64,000 nucleotides of DNA from Oscillatoriales cyanobacterium (GCA_004292955.1 RDXX01000015.1:62001-126000); one strand, 5' to 3'; counted from the stretch's first letter, positions 29,122 to 37,864 are shown. Made by a program: numbers and translations. The notes: a model not told the origin generated them from the letters alone.

Positions 29122-29754
29122 ATGATTGCTACCACTTCAAGTTTAGCCGAACAGAGAAGACTTCTAGAAAATATTAGCTGGCGAACCTTTGAAACCTTGC
29201 TCCAAGAAATAGGCGATAAGCGAGGTTATCGCATAGCTTACGATGAGGGTATGCTAGAAATCATGACTCCTTCATACCTTCATGAAAGTTATAAACTTCA
29301 ATTTCATCGTTTCATTTTCATTTTGGCAGAAGAAATCGACATTGAAATTAAAAGTGCGGGCTCAACTACTCTCAAGCTTAAAAATACCAAAAAAGGAATA
29401 GAACCAGATAGCTGCTATTATATCCAAAATGAAGCAGCAGTCAGAGACACGCAAGAACTGGATTTAGAAACTGCCCCACGGCCTGATTTAGCCATTGAAA
29501 TAGATATTACCAGCAGTTCAATTAATAAGTTTGCCATTTACTCAGCACTTGGAGTCCCGGAACTCTGGCTGTATAACGGGCGAGTTTTGAAATTTTATCA
29601 GCTAGTAGAAACAGAATATATTGAGCGCGACTTTAGTATTGCTTTTCCCTTTGTATCAGCAGCCGAAATGGCTGGGTTTTTCACTCGCACTCAAACGATG
29701 GGGGAAATTGCTTTGCTGAAATCTTTTAGGACTTGGGTTAGGGGGAAAATATAG
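29122..29754 (+). CDS. Uma2 family (DUF820) endonuclease-fold protein
   Basis: A 210-residue protein of the restriction-endonuclease-like Uma2 family, very expanded in filamentous cyanobacteria and of unknown biological role. Family marks are ISWRTFETLLQEIGDKRGYR, the PD element in KGIEPDSCYYI, the catalytic RPDLAIEIDITSSSINKFAIY (Asp, Glu and Lys of a PD-(D/E)xK site) and LGVPELWLYNG. A Shine-Dalgarno (AAGGAG) sits before ATG 29122. It is a single gene, probably soluble. Confidence 0.92.
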   Translation: MIATTSSLAEQRRLLENISWRTFETLLQEIGDKRGYRIAYDEGMLEIMTPSYLHESYKLQFHRFIFILAEEIDIEIKSAGSTTLKLKNTKKGIEPDSCYYIQNEAAVRDTQELDLETAPRPDLAIEIDITSSSINKFAIYSALGVPELWLYNGRVLKFYQLVETEYIERDFSIAFPFVSAAEMAGFFTRTQTMGEIALLKSFRTWVRGKI

Positions 29755-29810
29755 CATCAGGAATTACGGACAAAATGGCTTTTATTGTGGCGAGTTGGTA
29801 AGATCGTCTC

Positions 29811-29928
29811 GGAAGTATCTCATTTTTGTAAAAAGCATTTTTTTCTTATAGTGCGAGCGTCCCCGCTCGCGTATCGTATAATACGCGAGCGGGGACAGCA
29901 CTATTAAATGCAAAACTGAGATGCTCCC
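29811..29928. mobile_element. MITE-like fold-back element, family A copy 3
   Basis: A 118 bp element with ends GGAAGTATCTCATTTTTG and CAAAACTGAGATGCTCCC, the flank AAAAAGCATTTTTTTC, and a core built on AGTGC, GTCCCCGCTCGCGTAT and its inverse. The right arm lacks a GAGC present on the left. Same orientation as copy 1, but the middle of the palindrome is a different sequence. Confidence 0.85.
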
Positions 29929-29960
29929 GATCGTGTCCGCAGTCAGTAGCACGATAAAAT

Positions 29961-30022
29961 AGGTTTGTAGTAAGGACTTTAGTCCTCTTTAAACTATGAG
30001 GACTAAAGTCCTCACTACGAAC
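29961..30022. repeat. REP-like palindrome, family R2 (inverted pair)
   Basis: Two family R2 copies face each other (GTTTGTAGTAAGGACTTTAG, then ACTAAAGTCCTCACTACGAA), giving a hairpin about 25 bp long between the Uma2 gene and the SDR gene. Confidence 0.85.
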
Positions 30023-30064
30023 TTTATAACTTTATAACCGCGGACACGATCTAAATTTAGATAA

Positions 30065-30892
30065 TTAAAACTCACTAATTTCAGGATGGATAAACTGATA
30101 GCCAGCCGCCTTAATTTTTTGATTCGATACCCTCGCATTATAAGGCCGCACGCTGCTCACAGATGTATCCCAAGTAGCTTTCGGTAGATTGTGAGTTTCA
30201 AAAATGCGATCGACTAATTCGCGACTGGATAGCGACACATCCCCGACTAAATTATAAATCCCCTGCAATCGATTGTCCAATGCAAAGGTCAATCCCCCAA
30301 CAATATCATCTCGATGCACCCAATTTGTCGCATCTTCCCCGGCGCCCGGACGAGTTGTCCCAGCCCAACGTCCAAAGATTTTAACTAATTCTCGCCCGGG
30401 CCCGTAAATGCCACCCAAACGGAGAATGCAAACTTGCAGGTTTGGATTCGATGCTGCTAATAAAACTCGTTCGGTTTCGGCGAGAATTTCACCGTTGGGA
30501 TTGGCGGGCGCGACGGGTGATTCTTCGTTTACCAGTTTACCTTGACAGTCGCCGTACACTGAATAAGTACCCGTATAAATCACCTGCTTGACTGTCGGTG
30601 TTTGCTGTAAAACTGATACCAAAGTTGTCACAGTTTCTAAGTAACTTTCCCGATAAGCATCAGCATTTGGAGCACCGACGCACAGCATAACAGCATCTTG
30701 GTCTTGCAGTAAACTCGCGATCGCACCTGCATCATTTCCCTTAAGCACAACTACCCGCTGGGCGACACCCTCCAATTCACTAACTCGGCTCGCCGTCGTA
30801 GTTGTCGCCGTCACGGTACAATCAGATTTACCGCGTAAATGTCGGGCTGTCGCAGTACCCACATAGCCGCACCCGACGATCGCAACTTTCAT
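30065..30892 (-). CDS. NAD-dependent epimerase/dehydratase-like SDR protein
   Basis: A 275-residue atypical short-chain dehydrogenase. The N-terminal Rossmann motif is GCGYVGTATARHL. The middle has YTGTYSVYGDCQGKLVNEESP, LRLGGIYGPGRELV and TNWVHRDDIVGGL, all typical of the extended NAD(P)-binding epimerase/dehydratase family; it resembles YeeZ-type proteins. The Ser/Thr and Tyr of the active site are in TGTYSVYG, but the usual YxxxK lysine is not clear, so catalytic activity is uncertain. The substrate is unknown. ATG 30892 gives MKVAIVGCGYVG; a TTG one codon upstream is less likely. Confidence 0.88.
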   Translation of the reverse strand: MKVAIVGCGYVGTATARHLRGKSDCTVTATTTTASRVSELEGVAQRVVVLKGNDAGAIASLLQDQDAVMLCVGAPNADAYRESYLETVTTLVSVLQQTPTVKQVIYTGTYSVYGDCQGKLVNEESPVAPANPNGEILAETERVLLAASNPNLQVCILRLGGIYGPGRELVKIFGRWAGTTRPGAGEDATNWVHRDDIVGGLTFALDNRLQGIYNLVGDVSLSSRELVDRIFETHNLPKATWDTSVSSVRPYNARVSNQKIKAAGYQFIHPEISEF

Positions 30893-31003
30893 CAAAAATT
30901 CTCCATTTTGTCCTAGCTTTTAAGATTATTGCCGGTTTTTGCGAAGATTCGAGGTCAGGTTTGTGGTACGATCGAGATCGTCGCGAGCGATCCCAGTTGC
31001 ATC

Positions 31004-31858
31004 ATGTCCGAACAAGATATTTTTGCTACATCTTCAGAAACCGAACTTTTAGCTTTTTACGGTTCTTTATTTGCGATCGCAGCCGCCGACGGTTCTGTTG
31101 ATATTGACGAACTAAATTTGTTGTTTAAAACCATAAATTTAGACAAGTTTTCGGATTCAGCCAAGGCTCAAATCCAATCCTACACAGCGACTCCACCATC
31201 TCTGGGCGACTGTTTGCAAACTCTCAGTCAGTCAAAAGAACCGCTGCGCTTGGGAGTCATGTATTTTTTGATCGGCATTGCTTTGGCAAATAATACCCTG
31301 CATCCCACAGAAAGCGAGGCGATTCAATCCGCGAAAAAAATGCTCGCAGTTTCCGATTTGCAAATTCAAGCCATGCAAGAATTCATCGCAGACATGAAAC
31401 AAATACAGGAGGCTGCGCCCAAAAAAAATCAAGCATCAGCATCATTTAATACTGCCGTTTCCCAGCTCAAAAATAAGGGCATTCCTCTCGATTTAATCGA
31501 CCCCAAAAGAACCACCATAAACCTCAGCAATCCGCAACCAGATTATTCCGATGAAAGTTTTTGGGCAAAACTTAAAAAATTTGCTTTAAGCGCTGGCCGA
31601 GAAGTAGTTGAAAAAGCTTTGACGCTTTATTACACTGCTCAAAATCCCAACGTACCGGCTTGGGCTAAAACCGTTGTTGTGGGAGCTTTGACCTATTTTA
31701 TATCTCCGGTTGATGCGATTCCAGATATATTAGTCGGTGTCGGATTTACAGATGATTTGGGGGTGTTGCTGGCGGCGATAGCGACTGTTTCAGTATACAT
31801 TAATGCTGAAACTAAAGCACAAGCACAGCAGAAAATGAGTGATTGGTTTGGTAAATAA
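31004..31858 (+). CDS. TerB-like and YkvA (DUF1232) domain protein
   Basis: A 284-residue protein. The N-terminal ~140 residues are TerB-like (LLAFYGSLFAIAAADGSVDIDELNLLF, with the acidic metal-binding pattern). The C-terminal ~85 residues are a DUF1232/YkvA domain (LYYTAQNPNVPAWAKTVVVG, YFISPVDAIPDILVGVGFTDD), a short membrane-associated helical domain. I prefer ATG 31004 (MSEQDIFAT) over an in-frame TTG at 30929 because the added residues are not protein-like. The function is unknown; TerB domains are linked to tellurite resistance and stress. It is divergent from the SDR gene. Confidence 0.82.
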   Translation: MSEQDIFATSSETELLAFYGSLFAIAAADGSVDIDELNLLFKTINLDKFSDSAKAQIQSYTATPPSLGDCLQTLSQSKEPLRLGVMYFLIGIALANNTLHPTESEAIQSAKKMLAVSDLQIQAMQEFIADMKQIQEAAPKKNQASASFNTAVSQLKNKGIPLDLIDPKRTTINLSNPQPDYSDESFWAKLKKFALSAGREVVEKALTLYYTAQNPNVPAWAKTVVVGALTYFISPVDAIPDILVGVGFTDDLGVLLAAIATVSVYINAETKAQAQQKMSDWFGK

Positions 31859-31865
31859 TCTTATC

Positions 31866-32033
31866 AGGTTTGTAGTAAGGACTTTAGTCCTGCTAAACTT
31901 AAAAATTAAGAAGGACTGAAGTCCTCACTACGAACTTTTAAGAAGGACTGAAGTCCTCACTACGAACTTTTAAGAAGGACTGAAGTCCTGACTACGAACT
32001 TTTAAGAAGGACTGAAGTCCTCACTACGAACTT
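31866..32033. repeat. REP-like family R2 array (one forward, four inverted copies)
   Basis: One forward copy (GTTTGTAGTAAGGACTTTAG) is followed by four tandem inverted copies of about 37 bp, each with AGAAGGACTGAAGTCCT, CACTACGAACTTTTA. Each unit folds on its own and the outer pair can fold as a larger hairpin. Confidence 0.88.
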
Positions 32034-32048
32034 AGTGATTGTGGATTC

Positions 32049-32363
32049 TCAGTCTTTCAGCGGCTTACCTTCTCGATTGATAATACGGCTTTCACCATCT
32101 TTAGCCGTGACATTTTCATAAACCCCTTCATCTCGCTTCACATACTTGCTGAAGCCCTGATTTTTGTAATCAGTGTCGGATGTCGGCTTCATCAACCTCG
32201 GAGCGCTCAGCATTCGGCGTACCGGAGTATCTCCAGGAGTATCCCCAAGTTCGCACTTAGCCAACTCGCATAGTTGGGCCCAAGTCGAAACTTCCAGGTT
32301 CATGCTGTGCGAAACTTCTAACTGCTGGTTGTTTGTGGGACAAAAATAATCGTATACAGGCAT
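32049..32363 (-). CDS. FmdB-type zinc-ribbon-like small protein
   Basis: A 104-residue protein starting MPVYDYFCPTNNQQLEVSHSM, like the N-terminus of FmdB-type zinc-ribbon proteins, which also begin MPxYxYxC. The usual paired CxxC knuckles are not intact here (single Cys8, then LCELAKCELG), so zinc binding is doubtful. The C-terminus (SDTDYKNQGFSKYVKRDEGVYENVT) is polar. ATG 32363 is preferred over an upstream in-frame codon. Function unknown. Confidence 0.7.
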   Translation of the reverse strand: MPVYDYFCPTNNQQLEVSHSMNLEVSTWAQLCELAKCELGDTPGDTPVRRMLSAPRLMKPTSDTDYKNQGFSKYVKRDEGVYENVTAKDGESRIINREGKPLKD

Positions 32364-32405
32364 ACTAAGAATCTCGCTTGCAACTACTAAAATTACTAAT
32401 TGCAC

Positions 32406-32715
32406 GGTAACAGTGAGTATTATAACTCAAAATTACTAACAATTCAAGCCAAAAAAGCAAAGTTTACTATTTTTAATGGTTGTTGAAACAGCAAATCAGC
32501 TATATTATTAACCCTGTGCAGTTGCTCCCGAATGCGATCGAGACCAAGCCCAATACTACGCTACCCTGAAATCCTCTGACTCGATCGACGGCTAGCAAAT
32601 GCCCCCAAGACTTCTCTGAATGCCGTCAAAGGATTTATCGTCATTTCAGACTGCGCCCAAACTACTGATTTTAAGTTTCAAGTGTATTCATCTATTCACC
32701 AGTGAGGATTTACCG
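32406..32715. other. Intergenic region
   Basis: About 310 bp between divergent genes. It should hold both promoters. No repeat array or recognisable operator is seen. Confidence 0.4.
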
Positions 32716-33297
32716 ATGAGCGATTTCAAAGTTACGCCAGAAGTGGAGCTGAATACAGCTCAAATGTTGGAGCGATACCAACTACAAGATGAGACTATTC
32801 TGCGGCGTTGGGCAAAACTGCACGGCATCAACAGCACTCGCGGTTTCTTCTATCCTAGTGAAGTAGATTTGATGGATCACGCTCACCATCACCTCTACAA
32901 TTTGGGAATGAGTGTTGCTGAGTATCAAAGTCTTTTAGACCGGCGCCGCAGCCATTCTCAGACATCAGGGGATCAAAATAAAACAGTAGCAAGTCAAGTT
33001 GCTGATGAAGCATACGATGCCATAGAAATGCTGACAGATCAGTATTCAGAAGCTATTGATTTAATGGGAGAACGTATAGCAGATCATTTCATCGATGAAC
33101 TCGATTTATCTGTGATGCGACACCTTTCTCAAAAAGTTAAAGATCGTCGCACACTCAACGGCCAAACTAAAAAACCCAACCGTTTTCTCCAAGTAATTAA
33201 AGCTGTGTTGCAACCGAGCAGTGAAAATACGCTTCTGGTTCCCAGAAAAGATGATGACTCTAGTTTAGAATTAGAACACCATCACCGGCTCGGCTAG
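32716..33297 (+). CDS. Conserved hypothetical protein
   Basis: A 193-residue acidic soluble protein I do not recognise. The N-terminal segment (MLERYQLQDETILRRWAKLHGI, FFYPSEVDLMDHAHHHL) looks like a small helical, possibly helix-turn-helix-like region. The middle (ADEAYDAIEMLTDQYSEAIDLM) is helical, and the C-terminus is charged and probably disordered. ATG 32716 follows GTGAGGA at suitable spacing, which decides it over the in-frame ATG 96 nt upstream. No neighbour suggests a role. Confidence 0.75.
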   Translation: MSDFKVTPEVELNTAQMLERYQLQDETILRRWAKLHGINSTRGFFYPSEVDLMDHAHHHLYNLGMSVAEYQSLLDRRRSHSQTSGDQNKTVASQVADEAYDAIEMLTDQYSEAIDLMGERIADHFIDELDLSVMRHLSQKVKDRRTLNGQTKKPNRFLQVIKAVLQPSSENTLLVPRKDDDSSLELEHHHRLG

Positions 33298-33663
33298 CGG
33301 ATTGATTTGCAAGGCTAAGCGCTACTTGTCGCGGTAAGGTGCGCGTCGCGCACCCTACATAATTAGGTTATGTTTCCGGGATTGTGAAGGCAATAAACTT
33401 GCTGTTTTTAACCAAGAAGAATGGGTTTAGAGCCTCCTCCTTCGAGGGAGAAATAAAACAAAATTATTCACTGTTTCATTCCTAGGACTTATAGGTAGAG
33501 GTCGCTCTCCAACTGTCAACTGTCAACTGTCAACTGTCAACTGTTGAACAGCCTAATTTACCTTGCAATTATCAATTTAAGACTGGAGAGAGATGTGCTT
33601 TGCCTCGGAATTACCTAAAATATAGGTTTAATTGAAACAGTTAATCTAGCTAAAGGTAGAGAA
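33298..33663. repeat. Gene-free spacer with AACTGTC heptamer array
   Basis: This gap holds a short GC palindrome GGTGCGCGTCGCGCACC (33336-33354) and five AACTGTC units at 33510-33545, the same family as at kaiC. No gene is seen. Confidence 0.75.
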
Positions 33664-34137
33664 ATGATTAAATCATGGATGGTAATTGGAGCAGTCGTCT
33701 TGATAGTAGCTTTGGCGATTAACAGAATTTCGACCAGTGACATCCAATGGTTCAACCGATTAGTGCGTCCGAGATGGCTAAAAATTGAAGCAGCAATTCC
33801 TATAATTTGGACAGTAATTTTTATTTGTGGAGCTTGGTCAGCAGTGATTGTTTGGGAGCAAGCACCGGGAACTCAGGAGACTTGGTTGAGAATGGGTTTG
33901 TACCTGCTTTTAGAAATAGTAACTATGTCTTATACGTCGGTTATGTGCAAAGTTAGGAGCCTCAAAGTCGGTACGATAATCGGCGGAACTGGCGCAATTT
34001 TAAGCGTGCTGCTAGCTTTGAGCGTGTTGGCTGCTTCTGAATCAGCGACCTTGTTATTGCTGCCTTACATACTCTGGAGTCCGATCGGCACTTACACGAC
34101 TTGGGCGATGATGCACCTCAATCCGGCGGATGTTTAA
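33664..34137 (+). CDS. TspO/MBR family protein
   Basis: A 157-residue membrane protein with five hydrophobic segments, the TspO/translocator protein topology. Family marks are the post-TM1 RPRWLKIEAAIPIIWTVIFI, GAWSAVIVWEQ, and in TM5 YILWSPIGTYTTWAMMHLNP. It is more divergent than canonical bacterial TspO. TspO proteins bind tetrapyrroles and take part in stress and porphyrin handling; the role here is inferred only from family. TAAAGGTAGAGAAATG gives a plausible ribosome binding site. Confidence 0.85.
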   Translation: MIKSWMVIGAVVLIVALAINRISTSDIQWFNRLVRPRWLKIEAAIPIIWTVIFICGAWSAVIVWEQAPGTQETWLRMGLYLLLEIVTMSYTSVMCKVRSLKVGTIIGGTGAILSVLLALSVLAASESATLLLLPYILWSPIGTYTTWAMMHLNPADV

Positions 34138-34162
34138 TTGATAGAAGTCCGAGGGAAGTCGG

Positions 34163-34192
34163 AAGAAGGAAAAGGGAAAAGGGAAAAGGGAA
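34163..34192. repeat. GAAAAGG heptamer array
   Basis: Four GAAAAGG/GGAAAAG units lie directly before a fold-back element. Confidence 0.8.
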
Positions 34193-34200
34193 AGATTTTT

Positions 34201-34341
34201 AGGGTGTGTCGCCATCAACAATTTTTATATTCAATCGACAATCTCACACTGAGGGTTGTCTTATAACTGTTGAAGCTCCCTGGTGCGTCGCTATTAGATT
34301 GTCGGTCTTTTTTGAAGATTGGCTATGGCGACACACCTTAC
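34201..34341. mobile_element. MITE-like fold-back element, family C
   Basis: About 140 bp with terminal inverted repeats AGGGTGTGTCGCCAT / ATGGCGACACACCTT and a wider imperfect match including CGACAATC / GATTGTCG. Non-coding. It lies about 140 bp upstream of the tnpB at 34484 but has no visible relation to it. No clear target-site duplication is seen. Confidence 0.7.
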
Positions 34342-34483
34342 GGAAAACTTAAAAATCCCAAATCCAAAATGGTATTATAAAACTTCATTAAGTTTGCAAG
34401 CAATAGTAAGCAATGGTAGTATCATATAGTCAGAAGGTCAACAAGCGAGAATTATAGCGATCGTTAAAAAATGGAGAGTCTAA

Positions 34484-35710
34484 ATGCAACTAGCAGAGAG
34501 ACACATCATTAAATCCACCGAACACCGTTTTATTGAAATTGATGTACTAGCCTTTAAATCCAAAAATTTGTATAACGCCGCTAACTACATTATCCGTCAA
34601 AGTTTTGTTTACGGATGGGGTTATATCAATTACAACGAAATGAATCGTTTGATGAAATCTCATCAAGCATACAAAGAATTGCCAGCCAAGGTAAGTCAAC
34701 AAATATTAATGATATTAGACAAAAATTGGAAGTCTTTTTTTGAAGCAGTCAAAGCTTACAAAAATAACCCCACAAAATTTAGCGGTCGCCCGAAATTACC
34801 GAAGTACAAAGATAAAGTCAAGGGTCGGAATATTCTAGTCTATACGATTCAAGCCATTAGTAGCAAGGAACTCAAGAAAGGAATTATCAAGCTTTCCGGT
34901 ACTAATATTTTAATTAAAACCCAGGTCAAACCAGAGAAAATTTGTCAAATTAGATTAGTGCCAAAATGTGATTCCTATGTAATTGAGGTAATTTACAATG
35001 CCTGTACTCAGCCGGAGCCCACCATCGAAAACAAAAAAGAATTAGTAGGTAGTATCGATTTAGGATTGAATAATTTAGTAGCGCTAACTTCAAATCAGCC
35101 GGGGTTTGTCCCTTTACTGATAAACGGGCGACCACTCAAATCAATTAATCAATTCTACAACAAACGTAAAGCACAACTGCAATCTCAATTAAAAGGAAAC
35201 CGCTGCTCGTCATCACGTCTTGGGCGCCTAACTCGTTGCCGCCATCAAAAAGTTGATAATTACTTGCATCATACCAGTCGCCAGATAATCAATCTGCTCG
35301 CATCACAAAAGATAGGGATGCTAGTAATTGGCAAAAACTTACAATGGAAAAATGAGATTAATTTAGGCAAGAGAACCAATCAAAACTTTGTCAATATTCC
35401 TCATGCTCGGCTAATTGAAATGTTGAAATACAAAGCTGAATTGGTTGGAATAAAGGTAATAGAGCAAGAGGAATCCTATACTTCCAAATCGAATTTTCTG
35501 AATTTAGATCCAATTCCTGTCTACGGAAATATTGGATCTCAGGATGTCACATTTAGCGGTTCGCGAATTAAGAGAGGATTGTACAAAACGTCGTTGGGTC
35601 GATTGATTAATGCCGATGTTAATGGGTCTTATAATATCTTAAGAAAAGCAATCCCAAATGCTTTTAGCACTCTTGATAGGGAGCTGTGTAGCTCAGCCGA
35701 GGCGGGTTAA
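34484..35710 (+). CDS. tnpB: IS200/IS605-type TnpB, variant with displaced RuvC-II glutamate and no zinc finger
   Basis: A 408-residue TnpB, the RNA-guided nuclease of IS200/IS605-type elements. RuvC-I Asp192 is in VGSIDLGLNNLVAL and RuvC-III Asp378 in RLINADVNGSYNILRKA. The usual RuvC-II Glu position reads LVIGKNLQWK, without Glu. Instead Glu329/Glu330 occur just downstream in EQEESYTSKSNFL, a pattern found in a TnpB subgroup with a rearranged catalytic site. The CxxC zinc finger is absent; FSGSRIKRGLYKTSLGR stands in its place. The frame is intact. No TnpA is nearby, so any movement would depend on a transposase elsewhere. Confidence 0.92.
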   Translation: MQLAERHIIKSTEHRFIEIDVLAFKSKNLYNAANYIIRQSFVYGWGYINYNEMNRLMKSHQAYKELPAKVSQQILMILDKNWKSFFEAVKAYKNNPTKFSGRPKLPKYKDKVKGRNILVYTIQAISSKELKKGIIKLSGTNILIKTQVKPEKICQIRLVPKCDSYVIEVIYNACTQPEPTIENKKELVGSIDLGLNNLVALTSNQPGFVPLLINGRPLKSINQFYNKRKAQLQSQLKGNRCSSSRLGRLTRCRHQKVDNYLHHTSRQIINLLASQKIGMLVIGKNLQWKNEINLGKRTNQNFVNIPHARLIEMLKYKAELVGIKVIEQEESYTSKSNFLNLDPIPVYGNIGSQDVTFSGSRIKRGLYKTSLGRLINADVNGSYNILRKAIPNAFSTLDRELCSSAEAG

Positions 35711-35775
35711 TCCGCTCAAAGTGAAAGCGAAAGGGGAGGGACTCAATGCCTCCCATGTCATGTAATAGATGACTA
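35711..35775 (+). ncRNA. Right end and likely omega-RNA 3' region of the tnpB element
   Basis: Just after the tnpB stop there is a stem GGGAGG / CCTCCC (35737-35755) followed by ATGTCATG, resembling IS200/IS605 right ends. TnpB guide RNAs (omega-RNA) are transcribed across the 3' end of tnpB into the right end, so a guide RNA here is expected from the family, not demonstrated. Confidence 0.5.
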
Positions 35776-35794
35776 TACTTTTACCAGCTATAGC

Positions 35795-37864
35795 CTAACG
35801 GCTCGGAGACCGGCTTGGTGGCTCGGTTTCCGGGGGTTCGGGAGCCACAGTCGGTGACTCAGCAGCCGGAGGATTCAGCGATTCCTCCCAAATTTTGATT
35901 TGCGATCGCGCTTGCTCAAAAGCCCGAGAACCGGAGGGAATTTTCTTTAAAGTCGCGATCGCCCCAGCCAGATCCGACGACGATTGTTCCACACCCATCG
36001 CCAAAATTCGCTGGCTCCACTCCTCGATCGCCTCACTAGCCTGCCAGCGGAGCGAACTCGTATCGGGTACCTGAAGGGCTAGCGTAATTGCTGCTTGCAA
36101 GGAGTCAGCAGTTCCCGCTTGGGCGGCCTGACGGGCGCTCTGCAAGCCTTGCTCGCCCTGCAATTGAGCTTCCCAAGTCCGAATGTTCGATCGAGCTTCC
36201 TCATATAGCACCCGTCCCGATCGAATCCGGCGTGCCATCTCAATGGCCTCGGCCAAATTACCCCTAGCCGCTAGTTGCTGAGCTCTCTCCAAAAACGGCT
36301 GGTCTTGAAGGCGCTGTCTTCTCTCGATCCAAGCTTGAATTTTGGTTTGAGCTTCCCCGTAAAGCGCTCTTCCTTGGCCGATCCGAGAAGCTTGAGCTAC
36401 GGCTGCTTCCAGAGAATTTGGATCGCCGGTAGTCGCTAAATCGTTAGCTCTTTGCAGGTAGGGACTGTCTTCTAGCAGTTCGATTTGACGGCTCAAGCGA
36501 TCGATTTGAGTCCGAGCTTCCTTAGAGCGGGGATTTGATTCCGGGACTGTTTGCAATTGGGCGATCGCAGCCCTCAAGTCCTTGACCCCTCCCGGCGCTG
36601 CCAGCCTACTTGCCAAATCCAAAATTTTCACATCAGCCATTTCTTGCTGCCAGCGGCCGACTAAATCTTGAGCTTGTTTGTACAAAGGGCGGCCGTCTTT
36701 CAACTTTTGAGCTAGATCGATCGCCTTAGACAAACCATCAACAGAGCCGGTCAAAGCCTGAGCCGTAGCCTGAGCCAACTCGTTAAAATCCTGTACTTGT
36801 TCCTTTAAATTTGCAGCCTCTGGAATCTTGTTAGCGATCGAGATCGCCTGCTGCCAATCCCCTGCTTGCAAGCGTTTTTGGGCGATCGCCATCACTTTCT
36901 TGCTAAATTCCGCGATCAGCTTATTGGCAGCTTGATACAAATAACTCTTTTGATCGATGCCCTGAGCCAGCTTAATCCCCGTCACCAGATTGTCCAGCCC
37001 TCCCTCCGAGGCTGTATTCCTGGCTTTTACCAACTTATTACCCTCAGCCTTTGTCGTCTGAATTACCTTAGTGAGTTCCTCATACTTCGTCGATTCCCAA
37101 AAAGTATTTCCCGTATCCAACAGCAGAGTAGCTTGGCGGAAAGCCAGCCCCCACTCTTCCTGACGCAAGTGGTCTTCTGCCGTGCGGTAAAGTTTCTCTG
37201 CATCGCTCCATGTTGACTGCCACTTTTCAATCTGCTTTTGCACCGCAGCGTAAGCGGGAACGTCTTGAGGAACCTTGCGGGCGATCGCGATCGCCTCATC
37301 CAGCTTTCCTTCTTGGAAACTAGAATTTCCCAACCTGAGAATATCCTGCGACCAGCGATCGATCTGACCGTTAATTCTCGATCGTAGCGGGTGATCTTGG
37401 GGCAAAGCATTCACTAATTCGATCGCGCGCAGCAAATCATCCGCCGTCCGCTTGCTGGCTGCTTCTTGAGCGCAAAAAAAGCGATCGTTAGCAGAAGCCG
37501 TCGGCCAAAAAATCTTCGAGCAATTCGACTGCGAGGTTAGGTTTAGCAAAGACGAAATTGCCACAAACCCCATACCCACCGACATCAGCAAACTCACCGC
37601 CAGCCAAAACTGCCATTTTTTCGACCAGAAGCGCCACAGCCGATAGGGGTCACGTGGCGGTTGCGAGTTTTCTCCAGACTCTTTCGGCTGCTGTTCCAGA
37701 TGCCCTCCCGGCAGTTTTCCTGAAGTAACCAAATCTCGGATTTCTTTAAGTCGCTCAGCGCGATTTTTCCTGGCTGGAATTGGCACTAGCGAGGAAGTAT
37801 CCTTTTTTGACTCCAAGGATTCTGATGCAGACCAACGGCCTGGTGTTTTGCGATCTTGACTCAT
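35795..37864 (-). CDS. Membrane-anchored helical repeat protein of unknown function
   Basis: A 689-residue protein. The N-terminal ~85 residues are cytosolic and charged, with one transmembrane segment at ~88-110 (WLAVSLLMSVGMGFVAISSLL). The remaining ~560 residues are degenerate TPR/SEL-like helical repeats of about 40-75 residues, marked by recurring (L..A)I..A..IP..S.L...A...I..W units such as EAIAIARKVPQDVPAYAAVQ and EAIEMARRIRSGRVLYEEAR. The C-terminus is Pro-rich. Such proteins are conserved in cyanobacteria and sometimes labelled chromosome-segregation ATPase, but no ATPase motif is present here. It is probably a scaffold on the far side of the membrane. Confidence 0.75.
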   Translation of the reverse strand: MSQDRKTPGRWSASESLESKKDTSSLVPIPARKNRAERLKEIRDLVTSGKLPGGHLEQQPKESGENSQPPRDPYRLWRFWSKKWQFWLAVSLLMSVGMGFVAISSLLNLTSQSNCSKIFWPTASANDRFFCAQEAASKRTADDLLRAIELVNALPQDHPLRSRINGQIDRWSQDILRLGNSSFQEGKLDEAIAIARKVPQDVPAYAAVQKQIEKWQSTWSDAEKLYRTAEDHLRQEEWGLAFRQATLLLDTGNTFWESTKYEELTKVIQTTKAEGNKLVKARNTASEGGLDNLVTGIKLAQGIDQKSYLYQAANKLIAEFSKKVMAIAQKRLQAGDWQQAISIANKIPEAANLKEQVQDFNELAQATAQALTGSVDGLSKAIDLAQKLKDGRPLYKQAQDLVGRWQQEMADVKILDLASRLAAPGGVKDLRAAIAQLQTVPESNPRSKEARTQIDRLSRQIELLEDSPYLQRANDLATTGDPNSLEAAVAQASRIGQGRALYGEAQTKIQAWIERRQRLQDQPFLERAQQLAARGNLAEAIEMARRIRSGRVLYEEARSNIRTWEAQLQGEQGLQSARQAAQAGTADSLQAAITLALQVPDTSSLRWQASEAIEEWSQRILAMGVEQSSSDLAGAIATLKKIPSGSRAFEQARSQIKIWEESLNPPAAESPTVAPEPPETEPPSRSPSR

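Noticed and set aside
31004-31858. TerB protein as part of a tellurite/phage defence (Ter) cluster
   Set aside because: No other ter genes (terZDEC or stress-protein partners) are nearby; the second domain is YkvA, so there is no support for a Ter system.
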